Of a stretch of 64,000 nt of DNA, positions 32,647 to 44,082 are shown piece after piece. Position numbers and translations under genes: made by a program. Every line of letters begins with the position of its first letter. Position 1 is the stretch's first letter. Location: contig OY725494.1 of NCBI GenBank assembly GCA_963281255.1, forward strand, positions 1,935,934-1,999,933, written 5' to 3'. The DNA comes from Aphrocallistes beatrix. Taxonomy: Eukaryota; Porifera; Hexactinellida; Sceptrulophora; Aphrocallistidae. The notes under the pieces were generated by a model. That model saw only the letters and a list, made by a program, of their open reading frames with translations, did no database searches and had not been told where the DNA came from.

Positions 32647-33235
32647 CAGGGTGTCACAAAAGTTCTGCAACAAATGTTGCTGATGCATTATACATAGATA
32701 AATATATCGAATATCCGATACCTCTTTTTAATAAAAAAATAGGGAGAATTATCTTAAATATTTTGCATTCCCAATGGCCTGCTTTTCTCAATTTATTTGC
32801 AATGCTGGATCATATATATCGTTGTCTAGTAAAGAATATTTTTTATCTCAATAAAAAACTCATATCCATGTTACATTTGACGTCTATACTTAAAATACTC
32901 GCGTTCTTATAGAAGATTTCCGTTACATAAATCAAAAGTAATAATATTATTTTAGTATTATGAATCAATTACATAATATAGAAGTGATTAATGCAATATT
33001 TCATCAGAAAAATAGTGATCTTCAAATTTGACACTTTTGAGCTCCAAATTTTGGAGTAATTGGATGTAATTATTTAAAATTTTATAAGAAATGTTTTTTG
33101 CGTAATGAGTTGAGCTCAATTTCTAGCTAGAAGGGTGCTAGATTTCATTTATGGAGGCCAATTTGGAATACAATCAAGTGATCTTAGTCAAATTAACAAA
33201 GTAAAATTGGTTGTTGCAGAACTTTTGAGACACCC
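32647..33235. mobile_element. IS630-type MITE in a HINE TA tract
   Basis: Left end CAGGGTGTCACAAAAGTTCT; right end TTTTGAGACACCC (complement GGGTGTCTCAAAAGTTCTGC). TA-rich flanks on both sides. Only the outer 25-30 bp pair well; the interior is AT-rich and non-coding. Confidence 0.75.
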
Positions 33236-33242
33236 TATATAT

Positions 33243-33974
33243 ACACACATTAATCGAGTTTTAATAGTAAGGATTTATTTATATATATATATATATATCT
33301 GTAACGAATTGATTGAAGAAACTGCCAAGCACAGAAAGCTGATTTTTGGCATGTGGGAGTCTTTTGGCTATGGCTCCACTAAGTTCTGAGCTCAGAGCAA
33401 AATGTCGACTCATCATGGAATTATGACGTCATTGTCACATTTTTAAAAGTTAAGCAATACAGTTATTCGAGCATAACTCAGCCATTATAGGAGATAGAAG
33501 GCTGAAATTTAAACAGAATGTGTATACCAGTGGTCTTCAAACTGGGGTACGCGTACCCCTGGGGGTACGCGAGGCTTCTCATGGGGGTACGCGAGCTCTC
33601 TTTGAGACGAGTCTGTTAAGTATGTTATATCTCATTCAACCATAATTTCTACTTACTTGGGGGTACGCGTGAAGTTCAAAGAATAGCCAGGGGGTACGCT
33701 GGGAAAAAAGTTTGAAGACCACTGGTGTATACTAACACATCTCACAAATGATGACTCATCATTCTATTATGACGTCATCATTAATCATCAAAATTTTCAA
33801 AATTGATAAATTTGGTGAATCTTCGTGCGATATCGATTATAACAGTAGGACAGACGTATTTAGAGATGTTATTTCCCTTATAATTAATCAATGTTACTCC
33901 AGGCGCCCAAAGGGCGCCTCCGGCGGACACAGTGTCCGCCAGCCGCGCAGCGCAAGCAAGCGAAGCGCGCTTGT
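33243..33974 (+). repeat. HINE copy H6, full tail
   Basis: A reverse block A (ATTAATCGAGTTTTAATAGT, belonging to H5) and a long TA tract lead into block B at 33299 (CTGTAACGAATTGATTGAAG). The tail is complete: GGCGCCC-AAA-GGGCGCC, then GGCGGACAC-A-GTGTCCGCC, then CAAGCG-AAGCG-CGCTTG, ending TTGT at 33974. A hAT-type MITE interrupts block B. Confidence 0.9.
33528..33724. mobile_element. hAT-type MITE with perfect 8-bp duplication
   Basis: CAGTGGTCTTCAAACT at the left and the complement (AGTTTGAAGACCACTG) at the right. GTGTATAC occurs at 33520-33527 and at 33725-33732. The interior holds three GGGGGTACGCG motifs. 197 bp, non-coding. Confidence 0.95.
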
Positions 33975-34439
33975 CACTATAATTACTAATCTGGGAAAAT
34001 GTAAGTTCATTTAAATATTTCTCTCATATCTACAAACTTGAGGATTTTCTCATTTTGCACGGTCATTCGCGAGAGTATTTCATAGGAAGTTTAAACAGTT
34101 CAGTTGAATACATTATTATTGCTTAAATTATGGAGATGAAACCATTGTGTTGTCTTCAGTTGAGTGGATTTTAGATCTAATTTCAGATTATTGATTTGAT
34201 TTGTATTTACTCTAACTCCATAAAGAATGCAGTGTATTTATATATTTGTTGTGGTTTCATTCACTAAAATTCCATTTTTCCTGAAGGTTAGTTACGTTAA
34301 TTTAACTATGAGTATACTAGTATATACTTACATATATATATTACAAAACTGAATAAATGAATGATATTATTCAATTATTCAATGCTATTTCGATTAACTT
34401 ATGGAACTAATCACTCGTTGTTCTGTTGGGAAATTACTT
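33975..34439. other. No gene recognised
   Basis: AT-rich, between HINE H6 and the transposase-like relic. No open frame or known repeat was identified. Confidence 0.3.
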
Positions 34440-36830
34440 CAAGACAATTGCCATCAAACAAGATATACTAGGAAAAGGGTCTAAAGAATGTTGTTGAACT
34501 GGAAACTGAATTACAGAATCTTCTGCAGGTGAAATTGAATCATATCTTTTCACCGGATGATACTATTTGTCTACATCATGAGCAGACTTATATTTATAAA
34601 TATTCTAATTGGCAGTTAAAATGTTGTGATCCTTAGCAGTTGCACAAGAAAACGGTAGTTTACAAATATCTTAGGATTTTAAGTGAATTTGAAGCTGATA
34701 CGTTTAATAACCTACTCAAATTATCTGGTGAGCTATCTGTCAAACCTGGTCAAAAGTTATGTTACGATTGTTTCAATGCATGTAGTTCTTCTCAATCTTT
34801 AGTACATTCGAAACTCTCTGAACTAAGTCAAGGCGAAGTTGATAAATCATATCATGATGCTGAAGTGGACAAAGATATTTTAAATGTTGGATTAGTTAAG
34901 TTAGGATGTTAACCACTAAATTTTCGAAAAATTAACGATAAAAATAAACTCGAATATGGTAAGCGGAAAGTAATGCAAGTACAGCAATCAGCAAATGAAT
35001 AAATCACAAGCATCCTTGGATATTCCAGAGATGATATGTATTTACCTTCAGGTGGCCAACCATGTTGCCAGAATTGTAAAGATTTGGATGAGATATTGAA
35101 TGGAATTAAAGATAAGATACAAGTTTCATCAAAGCGATCAACCATTCGTCTCCACACTCTAGTACCTTCCAGCTGGACCATTGAAAAAACGAAAAGAGTA
35201 TTCGAAGAAACTAGTTACATGGTTAAACAAGCACGAAAATTGAAAACATAAAGTGGCATATTAGCTGAACTACCAACAAATCCCGGAAGAAGTATTAGTA
35301 ACAACACCATCGAAATCGTACAAAAGTATTATGAAAATAATGAAATATCACGTATTTTACCCGGGAAAAAAGACTTTGTATCAATGAAAGTAGAAAATGC
35401 TCGCGTTCACAAGCAAAAACGGCTAATACTTATGAATCTAAATGAATTGTATACTGTTTTTAAGAAAGAACATCCAGATATTATTATTGGCGTTTCAAAA
35501 TTATGTGAGAGCTTATCAAAGAATTGCATTACAGTGGAATCTCGTGGTTCACACTCAGTACGTATGTGTGTGTAAGATCCATCAAAATGTAAAGCTTATG
35601 ATTTCAGCTTTGCCCCTGACTGATAAAGTTACGTACCATAATCTACTTGAAGAACTGGTATGTAGTACTGAATCAGAGTTGTGCATGATCCATCGATGTC
35701 AGAACTGCACTAGAACCTCTGCTTTGCAACGTTATATTGAAAGCAAACTTGAAAAGTCGATGCTTGAAAATGATGAAAGTGTGAAGTTCAAACAATGGAT
35801 TTCTACTGATCAAGTAACAATAGAAGAACAAATTAAGCCATTATCTGATTTTTTGGATATCTTAATTCAAGAAATAGATACGTTAACTACACACCACTAT
35901 ATTGCAAAAAATCAGTCTAACTACTTAAAACACCTGAAAGAAACCTTGAAACCTAATGAAGCAATAATTACGCTAGACTTTGCTGATAATTATAGCTTTA
36001 TCATTCAGGATGCGATTCAAGGATATCACTGGAATAATTCTCAAGCTACGCTTCATCCATTTGTCGTTTATTTTCGGGAAGATGAGGGCTAACTCTGCAA
36101 TATCAACTTTTGTATCAAAAGCGATTGCTTTAAACATGATACAGTCGCTGTTCACTCATTTATTGATGTCGTACTTCAATACTTAACCTCACAAACTTAA
36201 AAATTACAAAAACATGTGTAATCTTGTATACCATCAGGAAGATTTCAAATTAGAAGCAGAATGGCATTTCTTTGCCACCTCTCATGGCAAAAACGCCTGC
36301 GATGGGATTGGTGGTACAGTAAAGAGAGAGGCAGGAAAAGCGAGCCTGAAAGCTATAACAACTGGTTTCATTCTTACTCCTAAACAACTCTTTGAATGAT
36401 ACATAATCAATATAACAGGAATAATTTTATTTCACATTTCTAAAGAAGCAGTTGAAATCAATGCAAGTAAATTGGAAAAAAGATACAAAAATATCAAAAG
36501 AATTTCAGGAATTAAGTTATCATTGCTTCATTCCCAATTTTGACAAAACTTTAAAGATGAGGAGAATATCTGGCGATGACAATACAGATAAGGTTAATAG
36601 TATTTCACTTGCTACCTGTAGTTCCTATCTCGATAAATTTACTCTTGGACAGTTTGTAGTGTGCAGCTATGATGTTGATTGCTGGATTGGAAATATTAAA
36701 GAGCTTTCCTTCGAAAATGGAGACGCATTAGTATCAATCATGCATCCGAAAGTACCTTCAAAGTATTTCCATTGGCCAGTGAGAGAGGATCTATGCTGGG
36801 TTCCAGCACAGACATTACTGCAGCAATAAA
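34440..36830 (+). pseudogene. Uncharacterised DDE-like transposase family, broken gene
   Basis: A long protein is readable across frames. N-terminal Cys/His-rich part: PDDTICLHHEQTYIYK, WQLKCCDP, VKPGQKLCYDCF (34550-34770). Middle: RSISNNTIEIVQKYY, RVHKQKRLILMNLNELYTVF, VSKLCESLSKNC, then CVCKIHQNVKLMISAL. Catalytic-looking core: CMIHRCQNC, KQWISTDQ, HHYIAKNQSNYLKHLKE, LDFADNYSFIIQDA and YHWNNSQATLHPFVVY (to 36080), then HDTVAVHSFIDVVL, KNYKN, AEWHFFATSHGKNACDG (36260-36305) and GGTVKREAGKASL. The region expected to hold the middle acid (an SDG-like box before KNYKN) appears deleted. A tail to 36829 follows (CWIGNIKELSFENGDALVSIMHP). At least six stops or shifts. I recognise the family as recurrent in animal genomes but cannot name its superfamily. 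Confidence 0.6.
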
Positions 36831-37057
36831 TCCTCCATTGGTTAGCAAAACTGGAAGGGTGCACCGTTTATCTCCCCCTGATGAAGTGCACAATATAATA
36901 TAGTAAGAACACATTAGCTATATTTTGTGTACATTGTCTAACCACTAATTCTAATTAGGACCAGTAATTATAAAAATAGCAATGATATTCATAATGTGAG
37001 GTTTAGCGATTTTTTTTGGATAATCAATCTCAACAAAGAATCTAATGAGTTTATATA
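36831..37057. other. No feature recognised
   Basis: AT-rich spacer between the transposase-like relic and a MITE. Confidence 0.3.
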
Positions 37058-37538
37058 TACTACCCGGACAAAAGTATTTGCACACTTCATTATCCTACGT
37101 GCATTTAATACTAAAATGGGTCTATTAATGAAGATTAAAACTCCGAAACGGTAAGTGATACAACTAATCGGGTTTCAAATTCGAAATCATCGCATTCGAA
37201 TTAGTTATTGTAGGATGTTTCTAATCAATTACTAATTCTCAATTATTTCAAATTATCAATCACTACCACCTTGTGCTACATACGTCCTTTTTTATCACTA
37301 GTATACATGATGGTAATGTACTACCCCTTGTGGCACATGTTGATAATTTTACTCATTGGGTTGAGCCATTTGTTAGAAATCTTCAACTATTACTAATTCG
37401 AATGTGAAGATTTCGAATCTTAAATCAGACTCTTAATAGCTCTTAGAGTTTGAATACATTTCCCTTCATGAAAAGATCAATTTAGCACTATTTGTATGGG
37501 GAAGAATATAGTGTACAAATACTTTTGTCCGGTTAGTG
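37058..37538. mobile_element. Palindromic Tc1/mariner-type MITE (copy 2)
   Basis: Left end TACTACCCGGACAAAAGTAT, right end ATACTTTTGTCCGGTTAGTG, both next to TA. The arms pair inward to the centre near 37300. Related in layout to the 4892-5364 unit (ACAAAAGTATTTG-x-ACAC termini and a TGTGGCACATG centre) but clearly diverged. Confidence 0.8.
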
Positions 37539-37707
37539 TATATATCCAAGATCAATAATATAGGGGTTCATTTGGGTGGACCCCCATTTTTCCAATTATA
37601 TGAATTCTAATAACGAGTCCTCCCAAATATACGGGTGCCCCCTGCCAATTTTTAAAATTTATAAAATTGGGAAAAACAATTTAGTACCATAGTAAAGTAG
37701 GCTGAAT

Positions 37708-38719
37708 CATAGCCTACTATAATAAGGCCTCAGAGTAACTTGCGAATTTGGCACTAGGGATGCAGTAGAAGATGGTTGAAGAAATACATGAGCTGCCTTA
37801 AATCATTAACAAAGCCCAATAGAGATTAGGAATGTATTACCAGCATATATAAATATGGTGTCAAAGCACCAATATCCGTTGTGAAAATCTAGACTAGTCA
37901 TCAAATGATTGCGCCACAGGCTATATTTGGGAGGTCGTTTAAGGGCACTTCTAAGTGTTTTTATTATAAAGTTTTTCGCATAGAACTGAGAAGTGAATGT
38001 GTTAATACTAAAAATTTGGAATTTTTTCATGGAATGTTCTTACATTCCAGTGTTGCTATGGAAACGTGTTTCGGTCAGTTGGGGCTATATTTTGAAAATA
38101 GCGATAGCTAGACATTCAAATCTAACCCCATTTGATAGCAAATAGGCTACTTCCTATTAACGAGTTATTAGACATTTTATCATATTGGTCACATTTGGTA
38201 ATTTGTCGAATATCTCGTAAACCATTGAATTTAGACATATAATTTGTATTATAGCTTAATAGGAAGTAGCCTATTTGCTATCAAATGGGATTAAATTTGA
38301 ATGTCTAGCTATCGCTATTTTCAAGATATAGCCCCAACTGACCGAAAAACGTTTCCATAGCAACACTGGAATGTAAGAACATTCCATGAAAAAATTCCAA
38401 ATTTTTAGTATTAACACATTCACTTCTCAGTTCTATGCGAAAAACTTTATAATAAAAACACTTAGAAGTGCCCTTAAACGACCTCTGAAAATCACTAAAT
38501 TTGACCCAAATATAGCCTGTGGCGCAACCATTTGATGACTAATCTAAATTTTCACAACGGATATGGGTGCTTTGACACCATATTTATATATGCTGGTAAT
38601 ACATTCCTAAGCTCTATTGTGCTTTGTTAATGATTTAAGGCAGCTCATGTATTTCTTCATCCATCTTCTACCGCACCCCTGGTAAAGTTAGTCTTAGGCC
38701 TTATATATAGTAGGCTATG
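37708..38719. mobile_element. CATAGC palindromic element, copy 1 (7-bp duplication)
   Basis: Starts CATAGCCTACTATAATAAGG and ends ...CTTATATATAGTAGGCTATG. The arms are complementary over about 500 bp each, with the centre near 38190 (ACATTTTATCATATTGGTCAC). Flanks: GCTGAAT at 37701-37707 and GCTGAAC at 38720-38726, a 7-bp target duplication with one change. Apparent reading frames inside are shadows of the palindrome; no protein is expected. Confidence 0.88.
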
Positions 38720-38726
38720 GCTGAAC

Positions 38727-39793
38727 CATAGCCTACAAAATATAAGGCCTCAGAGTAACTTAACCAAGGATGCGTTAGAAGATGGTTGAACTAATACATG
38801 AGCTGCCTTAAATAATTAACAAAGCACAATAGAGCTTGGGAATGTATTACCAGCATATATAAATATGGTGTCAAAGTACTCATATCCGTTGTGAAAATTT
38901 AGATTAGTCACCATATGGTTGCGGAATAGGGTATATTTGTGACAAATTTGGTGATTTTCAGAGGTCGTTTAAGGGCACTTCTAAGTGTTTTATTATAAGA
39001 TTTTTCGCATATACCTGAGATGTGAATGGGTTAATACGAAAAATTTGGAAATTTTCATGGAATGTTGGTACATTCCAGTGTTGCTATGGAAACGTGTTTG
39101 GTCAGTTGACGTTATATCTTGAAAACTGCAATGGCTACACATTCAAATGTAATTCCATTTGATAGCGAATATACTACTTCCTATTAAGTGATAATATAAT
39201 TTCGACCTCTAAATTCAATAGTTTATGAGATATTCGACAATGTACCATATTGGTCACATTTGATAATTTGTCGAATATCTCATAAACTATTGAATTTAGA
39301 GGGCGAAATTAAATTATCACTTAATAGGAAGTAGTATATTCGCTATCAAATGGAATTACATTTGAATGTGTAGCCATTGCAGTTTTCAAGATATAACGCC
39401 AACTGACCAAAACACGTTTCCATAGCAACACTGGAATGTACCAACATTCCATGAAAAAATTCCAAATTTTTCGTATTAACCCATTCACATCTCAGTTCTA
39501 TGCAAACATTTTACAACAAAAACACTTAGAAGTGCCCCTAAACGGCCTCTGAAAATCACCAAATTTGTCACAAATATAACCTATTGCGCAACCATATGGT
39601 GATTAATCAAATTTTTAACAACGGATATGGGTACCTTGATACCATATTTATATATGCTGATAATACATTCCTAATCTCTATTGTGCTTTGTAAATGATTT
39701 AAGGAAGCTCATGTATTAGATCAATTGTCTTCCTCCGCATCCCTAGTCCTAAATCCGCAAGTTACTGTGAGGCCTTATATACAGTAGGCTATG
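38727..39793. mobile_element. CATAGC palindromic element, copy 2
   Basis: Begins CATAGCCTACAAAATATAAG immediately after the right duplication of copy 1 and ends CAGTAGGCTATG. The centre is near 39250 (TTGTCGAATATCTCATAAAC facing its complement). The two arms are more alike than those of copy 1. Its right flank (GTATTAC) does not match the left, so copies 1 and 2 may have recombined. Confidence 0.85.
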
Positions 39794-40241
39794 GTATTAC
39801 TAATTACATAGTAGAGAAATATAAATTGAGGCAACAACAATGTTTCATACGGGGGAGGGGGGGCTGGGTAGGATAAGTGTCCGAAAGCCGCCTATTTATT
39901 ACAGTAACGCAAATCTAGAAATTACTACAGTAGAATAAATTTTCACACAGCTAGAAACAACAAATTTAAGAACATTTTCAAATAAGACATGACCATAATC
40001 GCATCGGATAGTTATAATTAAACCTGTAATCTCATTAACCCGTGCATGCCTATAGTTAAAGTGAAAGTAAATTGAAAGTGAACTGAAAGTGAAAATGAAA
40101 ATGGGGTCATTTCTATTTATACCTTTGACCCCACAGGCATTGCCGGGTTAAATGCTCGAAAATTATAGGTACACTTTTTGAAGCAGTATTTATTTGTATT
40201 AATCTGTAAACTAAGAGGAGAAAATTGTCAGATATATATAT
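39794..40241. other. No gene recognised
   Basis: Contains a G-run (about 39850-39868) and a short GTGAAAGTGAA-type repeat at 40060-40100. No known element. Confidence 0.35.
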
Positions 40242-40556
40242 ACAAGCGCGCTTCGCTTGCTTGCGCTGCGCGGTTGGCGGACACTTTGTGTCCGCCGAAG
40301 GCGCCCTGCGGGGGCCTGTGGTCACCATTGATTAATTATATGGGAGATAACATCTCTAAATACGTCTGTCCTACTGTTATAATCGATACCGCACGAAAAA
40401 ATCACCAAATTTATCAATTTTAAAAATTTTGATGCATAATGATGACGTCATAACAGAGTGATGAGTCATCATTTTTTGATGATAGTTGTATCTTTTGTGA
40501 GGTATGTTAGTATAAAGATTCTATTAAAATTTCAGTCTTCTATCTCGATGTATATA
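40242..40556 (-). repeat. HINE copy H7
   Basis: Complement orientation with a full-length but altered tail: ACAAGCGCGCTTCGCTTGC, then GGCGGACACTTTGTGTCCGCC. Block B is cut near 40548, where the TA tract and an inserted MITE follow. Block A in complement appears beyond the MITE at 41353-41377. Confidence 0.85.
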
Positions 40557-40558
40557 TA

Positions 40559-41328
40559 CAGGGTGACACATAAGTTCTGTTACAAGCTTCATTAGGTATA
40601 AAATTTATTATACTAAAACGATCTTAGTTATTATGGTCCTTAGAGATTGTAATTCGAATATTTTCAATGATTTTAAAAGATTTATCGATTCTATGACTTA
40701 GAAATGTGTTTTGTATGGTGAATTTTGAGAAAAAAATGTGTCCTGGCACGCAGCGAAAATCGCGAATCAGGGCCCACTGCTTCTGTAAAAAAATGTCTTC
40801 ATAATCGATGTCCCATGACGATTTAGCACCAGGTACCTTTCATTCGCCATAGAAATATTTCATAAATCCACTGAATTCGTTATCAGAAACTAGAAAAAGT
40901 TATTCAGTCGCAGTTCAAATCAGGTACATTTTGCAAAATTCCCCAAATGGCACTTTTTTTCACATCACAAAAGAATCTAATCCAATTGGTCATCAAAATG
41001 CACTGATCTGAACATCTTATATCTCTACAAATTTAGAGTGTTCGAGGAAAATGTGTGAGCTAATTTTTCCTAGAATTTGAAGACTTTGGGAAGATAACTT
41101 GAAAAGCAGTGGACCTTGATTCACGATTTTCGCTGCGTGCAAGGACACATTTTTTTTCTCAAAACTCACCATACAAAACACATTTCTAAGTCATAGAATC
41201 GGAAAATCTTTTAAAATCATTGAAAATATTCGAATTACAATCTCTAAGGACCATAATAACTAAGATCGTTTTAGTATAATAAATTTTAAACCTAATGAAG
41301 CTTGTAACAGAACTTATGTGTCACCCTG
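40559..41328. mobile_element. Palindromic IS630-type MITE in a HINE TA tract
   Basis: Ends CAGGGTGACACATAAGTTCT and complement, flanked by TA. The arms match for about 240 bp (through TGTGTCCTGGCACGCAGCGA), with a central unique stretch at about 40795-41105. The terminus closely resembles that of the maT-like element at 62499, so that family probably mobilises it. Confidence 0.85.
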
Positions 41329-41382
41329 TATATACGTATATATATATATACAAACATTAATCGAGTTTTAATAGTAAAGATT

Positions 41383-41662
41383 AAATGAGATATTGTACCT
41401 AATATCTGAAATAAAAATTAGAAAGATCAATCAACTAAACGAAGAGTTATTAAATTATTAAGGTAGGGGCCGTCAAAAAAATGTGTCCGATCCTTAAAAA
41501 TGTACAAAATCCCAATGGGGCTGTATCTCAAAAACTAGTGTGAAACGAAGACTAATATTACGGGTTCCTTCCAAAGACAATACAAATATTCTTTGTTGAA
41601 ACTCTCATAGAAATATGAGAGAGGAGTGTATGACCACTGGTCGATTCCAAATGGAATGACCC
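41383..41662 (-). mobile_element. Element Y fragment (second copy)
   Basis: Complement of the outer part of the 30867 copy, ending GGAATGACCC at a TA tract. It lacks the mariner and so shows the empty site (TAATATTACGGGTTCC). Confidence 0.75.
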
Positions 41663-41674
41663 ATATAAATATAT

Positions 41675-42064
41675 CAGTAACGAATTGATTGAAGAAACTG
41701 TCGGGGACAGAAAGCTGATTTTTGGCATGTGGGAGTTTTTCGACCATAACTCAACCAGTTTAAGTGATAGAAGGCTGAAATTTTAATAGAATGTGTATAT
41801 TAATACATTTCACATATGATACAACTATCATCCAAAAGTGAAGACTCATCACTCTGTTATGACGTCATCATTCGCATCAAAATTGGAAAAATTGATAATA
41901 TTTGTTATTTTTCAATGATATTGATTATAACAGTAGGATAGACGTATTTAGAGATATTATATCTTTTTTAATTAATCAATGTGGCTCCAGGCGCCCAAAG
42001 GGCGCCTCTGGTGGACACAAAGTGTCCGCCAGCCGCGCAACGCAAGCTAGCGAAGCGGGCTTGT
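41675..42064 (+). repeat. HINE copy H8 (internal deletion)
   Basis: CAGTAACGAATTGATTGAAG, then an internal loss of about 100 bp after TGGGAGTTTTT, then TGACGTCATCATTCGCATC and the tail GGCGCCC-AAA-GGGCGCC / GGTGGACAC-AAA-GTGTCCGCC, ending TTGT. Confidence 0.85.
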
Positions 42065-42246
42065 CCTTATAATAACATTAGATGTCGAAATCAATGGGAA
42101 GGAGGAGGAGGGAAAAGAAGAGGACTGGTACCATTAACAAAGCCTGGACGTGTACGTCCAGGCTAATAGCCATAGTCGACAGATTGGTAAATCCTTACTA
42201 TTAAAACTCGATTGATGTTTGTTTATATATATATTTATATATATTA
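42065..42246. other. Spacer with inverted repeat and HINE block A
   Basis: Holds GCCTGGACGTGTACGTCCAGGC (42142-42163, a perfect palindromic hairpin) and, near 42184, a HINE block A with TA tract leading into the MITE at 42247. Confidence 0.6.
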
Positions 42247-42773
42247 GGGTGTTCCAAAAAATCCAAAGTTTGAATCTTATAATGCACACTCTTCAAATGG
42301 TTTACTTTGATCACCAAGTATTCACCATAAGATTTTCAGGCAATTTGGAGATGGTTTAGTGGTTGCGCAAAGTAGCATCCCCCTCGTGCTAATTTATAAT
42401 GGGATATGTCTGGGTTGAGGCCAGAAGTTGTAAAAAGCCTACATCTGACATTTGAATATATTAGTAGCTTGATTTTTGTGATATTTGGTGATTAGGTCCC
42501 AGCTGTTTTCACCAATATCTCGGTACCGGTATATTTTAGGTTATTAAAATGTATTATTAGCTGATATACTAAAACCACCATCAAATTTACAACTTCTGAC
42601 TCAACCCAGACATATCCCATCATAAATTAGCACGAGGGGTAGGCTACCTTGCGCGACCACTAAACCATCTCCAAATTGCATGAAAATTTTATGGTGAATA
42701 CTTGGTGATCAAGGTAAACTATTTGAAGAGTGTGCATCATAAGATTCAAACTTTGGAATTTCATGCAGCACCC
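42247..42773. mobile_element. Palindromic MITE in a HINE TA tract
   Basis: GGGTG at the left and CACCC at the right between TA pairs (42245-42246, 42774-42775). The arms pair for about 200 bp (AAAGTTTGAATCTTATAATG; CATATCCCATYATAAATTAG), with the centre near 42490. Non-coding. Confidence 0.85.
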
Positions 42774-42787
42774 TAATATATATATAT

Positions 42788-43256
42788 CTGTAACGAATTG
42801 ATTGAAGAAACTGCCAAGCACAGAAAGCTGATTTTTGGCATGTGGGAGTCTTTTAGCTATGGCTCTACTACGTTCTGAGCTCAGACGAAAATGTCGACTC
42901 ATCATGGATTATGACGCCATTGTCACATTTTTTATAACTAGAAATTTCAGATTTTCGACCATAACTCAGCCATTTTAGGTGATGGAAGGCTAAATATACC
43001 TCACATATGATGCTACTATCATCAAAAAATGATGACTCATCACTTTGTTATGACGTCATCATTACGCAACAAAATTTTAAAAATTGACAAATTTGGTGAT
43101 TTTTCGTGCGACATCAATTATAATCGTAGTACAGACGTATTTAGAGATGATATCTCCCTTATAATTAATCAATGTGACCTCAGGCGTCCAAATGGCGCCT
43201 CCGGCAGACACAAAGTGTCCGCCAGCCGCTCTGCGTAAACAAGCGAAGCGCACTTC
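42788..43256 (+). repeat. HINE copy H9
   Basis: Block B from CTGTAACGAATTGATTGAAG, with the tail GGCGTCC-AAA-TGGCGCC, GGCAGACAC-AAA-GTGTCCGCC and a worn third hairpin, ending CACTTCT. Together with the block A at 42184 this is a complete A-TA-B copy whose TA tract was hit by a MITE. Confidence 0.85.
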
Positions 43257-43632
43257 TATTTTATTAAATATAAAGTCAATCAATTTGCGTGTTTTTTATT
43301 GTTATTTTTTAGACGAAAATTGAGGAAGCAAAGTAAGTTTTTAACCCACGCTTGCCACATGAATGTGTTGCGTCATTTCCGGTTTAAGCCATTTTCAATG
43401 GGGAAGCCATATAAGTTTGGGGTTACTACTATAAATAGAAAAATCCCAAATGCTTTCAAGGGTTAAAATTCTTTTTTTGAAAAAAATAAAGTCAGATTTG
43501 ATTATTTATTTCTATTTCTAATAACTTATCTAGGGTCAAAGGAATAAGAAAAATTGTAAGTTAAAAGTATTTTTATTAATTGAATGAAATATTAATTGTA
43601 ATACTTATCTTAATAAAATTTTTCTAGGTCCC

Positions 43633-44082
43633 ATGGGAGAAAAGCGGGGAAAGCCGGCACTCAAGTCCGGGCCCTCAATCGGCCAAACCCCAAGTCCGGC
43701 CCCCTCTATTGACGCTCGACCCTTAAGTTCGGCCCCCTCTATCGACGCCCGGGCCTTAAGTCCGTCCCCCTCTATCACCCGGCCCTTAAGTCCGGCACCA
43801 TCAACCAGTCGGGCAACAAGCCCGGGTGTTAATAAGTAAGTTAAAATGACCTCAATCCCTTAGATTGGTAGCTTAATATTTACCTTTATTTATTTAATTA
43901 TATTATATCTCAAGGCCTCGCAAGAAGAAGGGAAAAAAGTAAGTAATTTCTAAAAGCTTGGGATAATTAGTTTATATCTTTACTTTTTAATGTACGTATG
44001 TAATTGAATTAAGAAATTATTTATAAACACTTTCTTTAAAATGCTGAGTATTATAATTATAAATTTGTGCAAAAGAAAATAA
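43633..44082 (+). CDS. Candidate small multi-exon gene, Pro/Ser-rich with basic tail
   Basis: A 208-nt stretch (43628-43835) has a good acceptor (TTTTTCTAG) and donor (AATAA|GTAAGT) and, from the ATG at 43633, encodes an imperfect repeat of about 11 residues (APSIDARPLSS, APSIDARALSP, SPSITRPLSP). A 24-nt microexon (43915-43938, TATCTCAAG|...|GTAAGT) is in phase and adds PRKKKGK. A third (44076 on, CAAAAG|) supplies a stop at 44080-44082. Predicted length is 77 residues with a lysine-rich end. Two further GTAAGT-bounded mini-exons lie upstream (43313-43332 and 43534-43555); only the second joins in frame. GC content is far above its surroundings. Unknown function; could also be chance. Confidence 0.35.

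Noticed and set aside
33896-33974. GC-rich patch as a CpG island or gene promoter
   Set aside because: The same patch occurs at the end of every HINE copy; it is the repeat's hairpin tail.
37806-38111. Frames in the CATAGC palindrome
   Set aside because: Arms mirror each other, so the frames appear on both strands; no conservation between copies at protein level.
42660-43283. Open frames in HINE copies (also near 18.6-19.2, 25.1, 33.1-34.0, 40.1-40.4, 41.5-42.2, 48.2 kb)
   Set aside because: The same text recurs in all repeat copies on either strand with different interruptions, as expected for a non-coding repeat.
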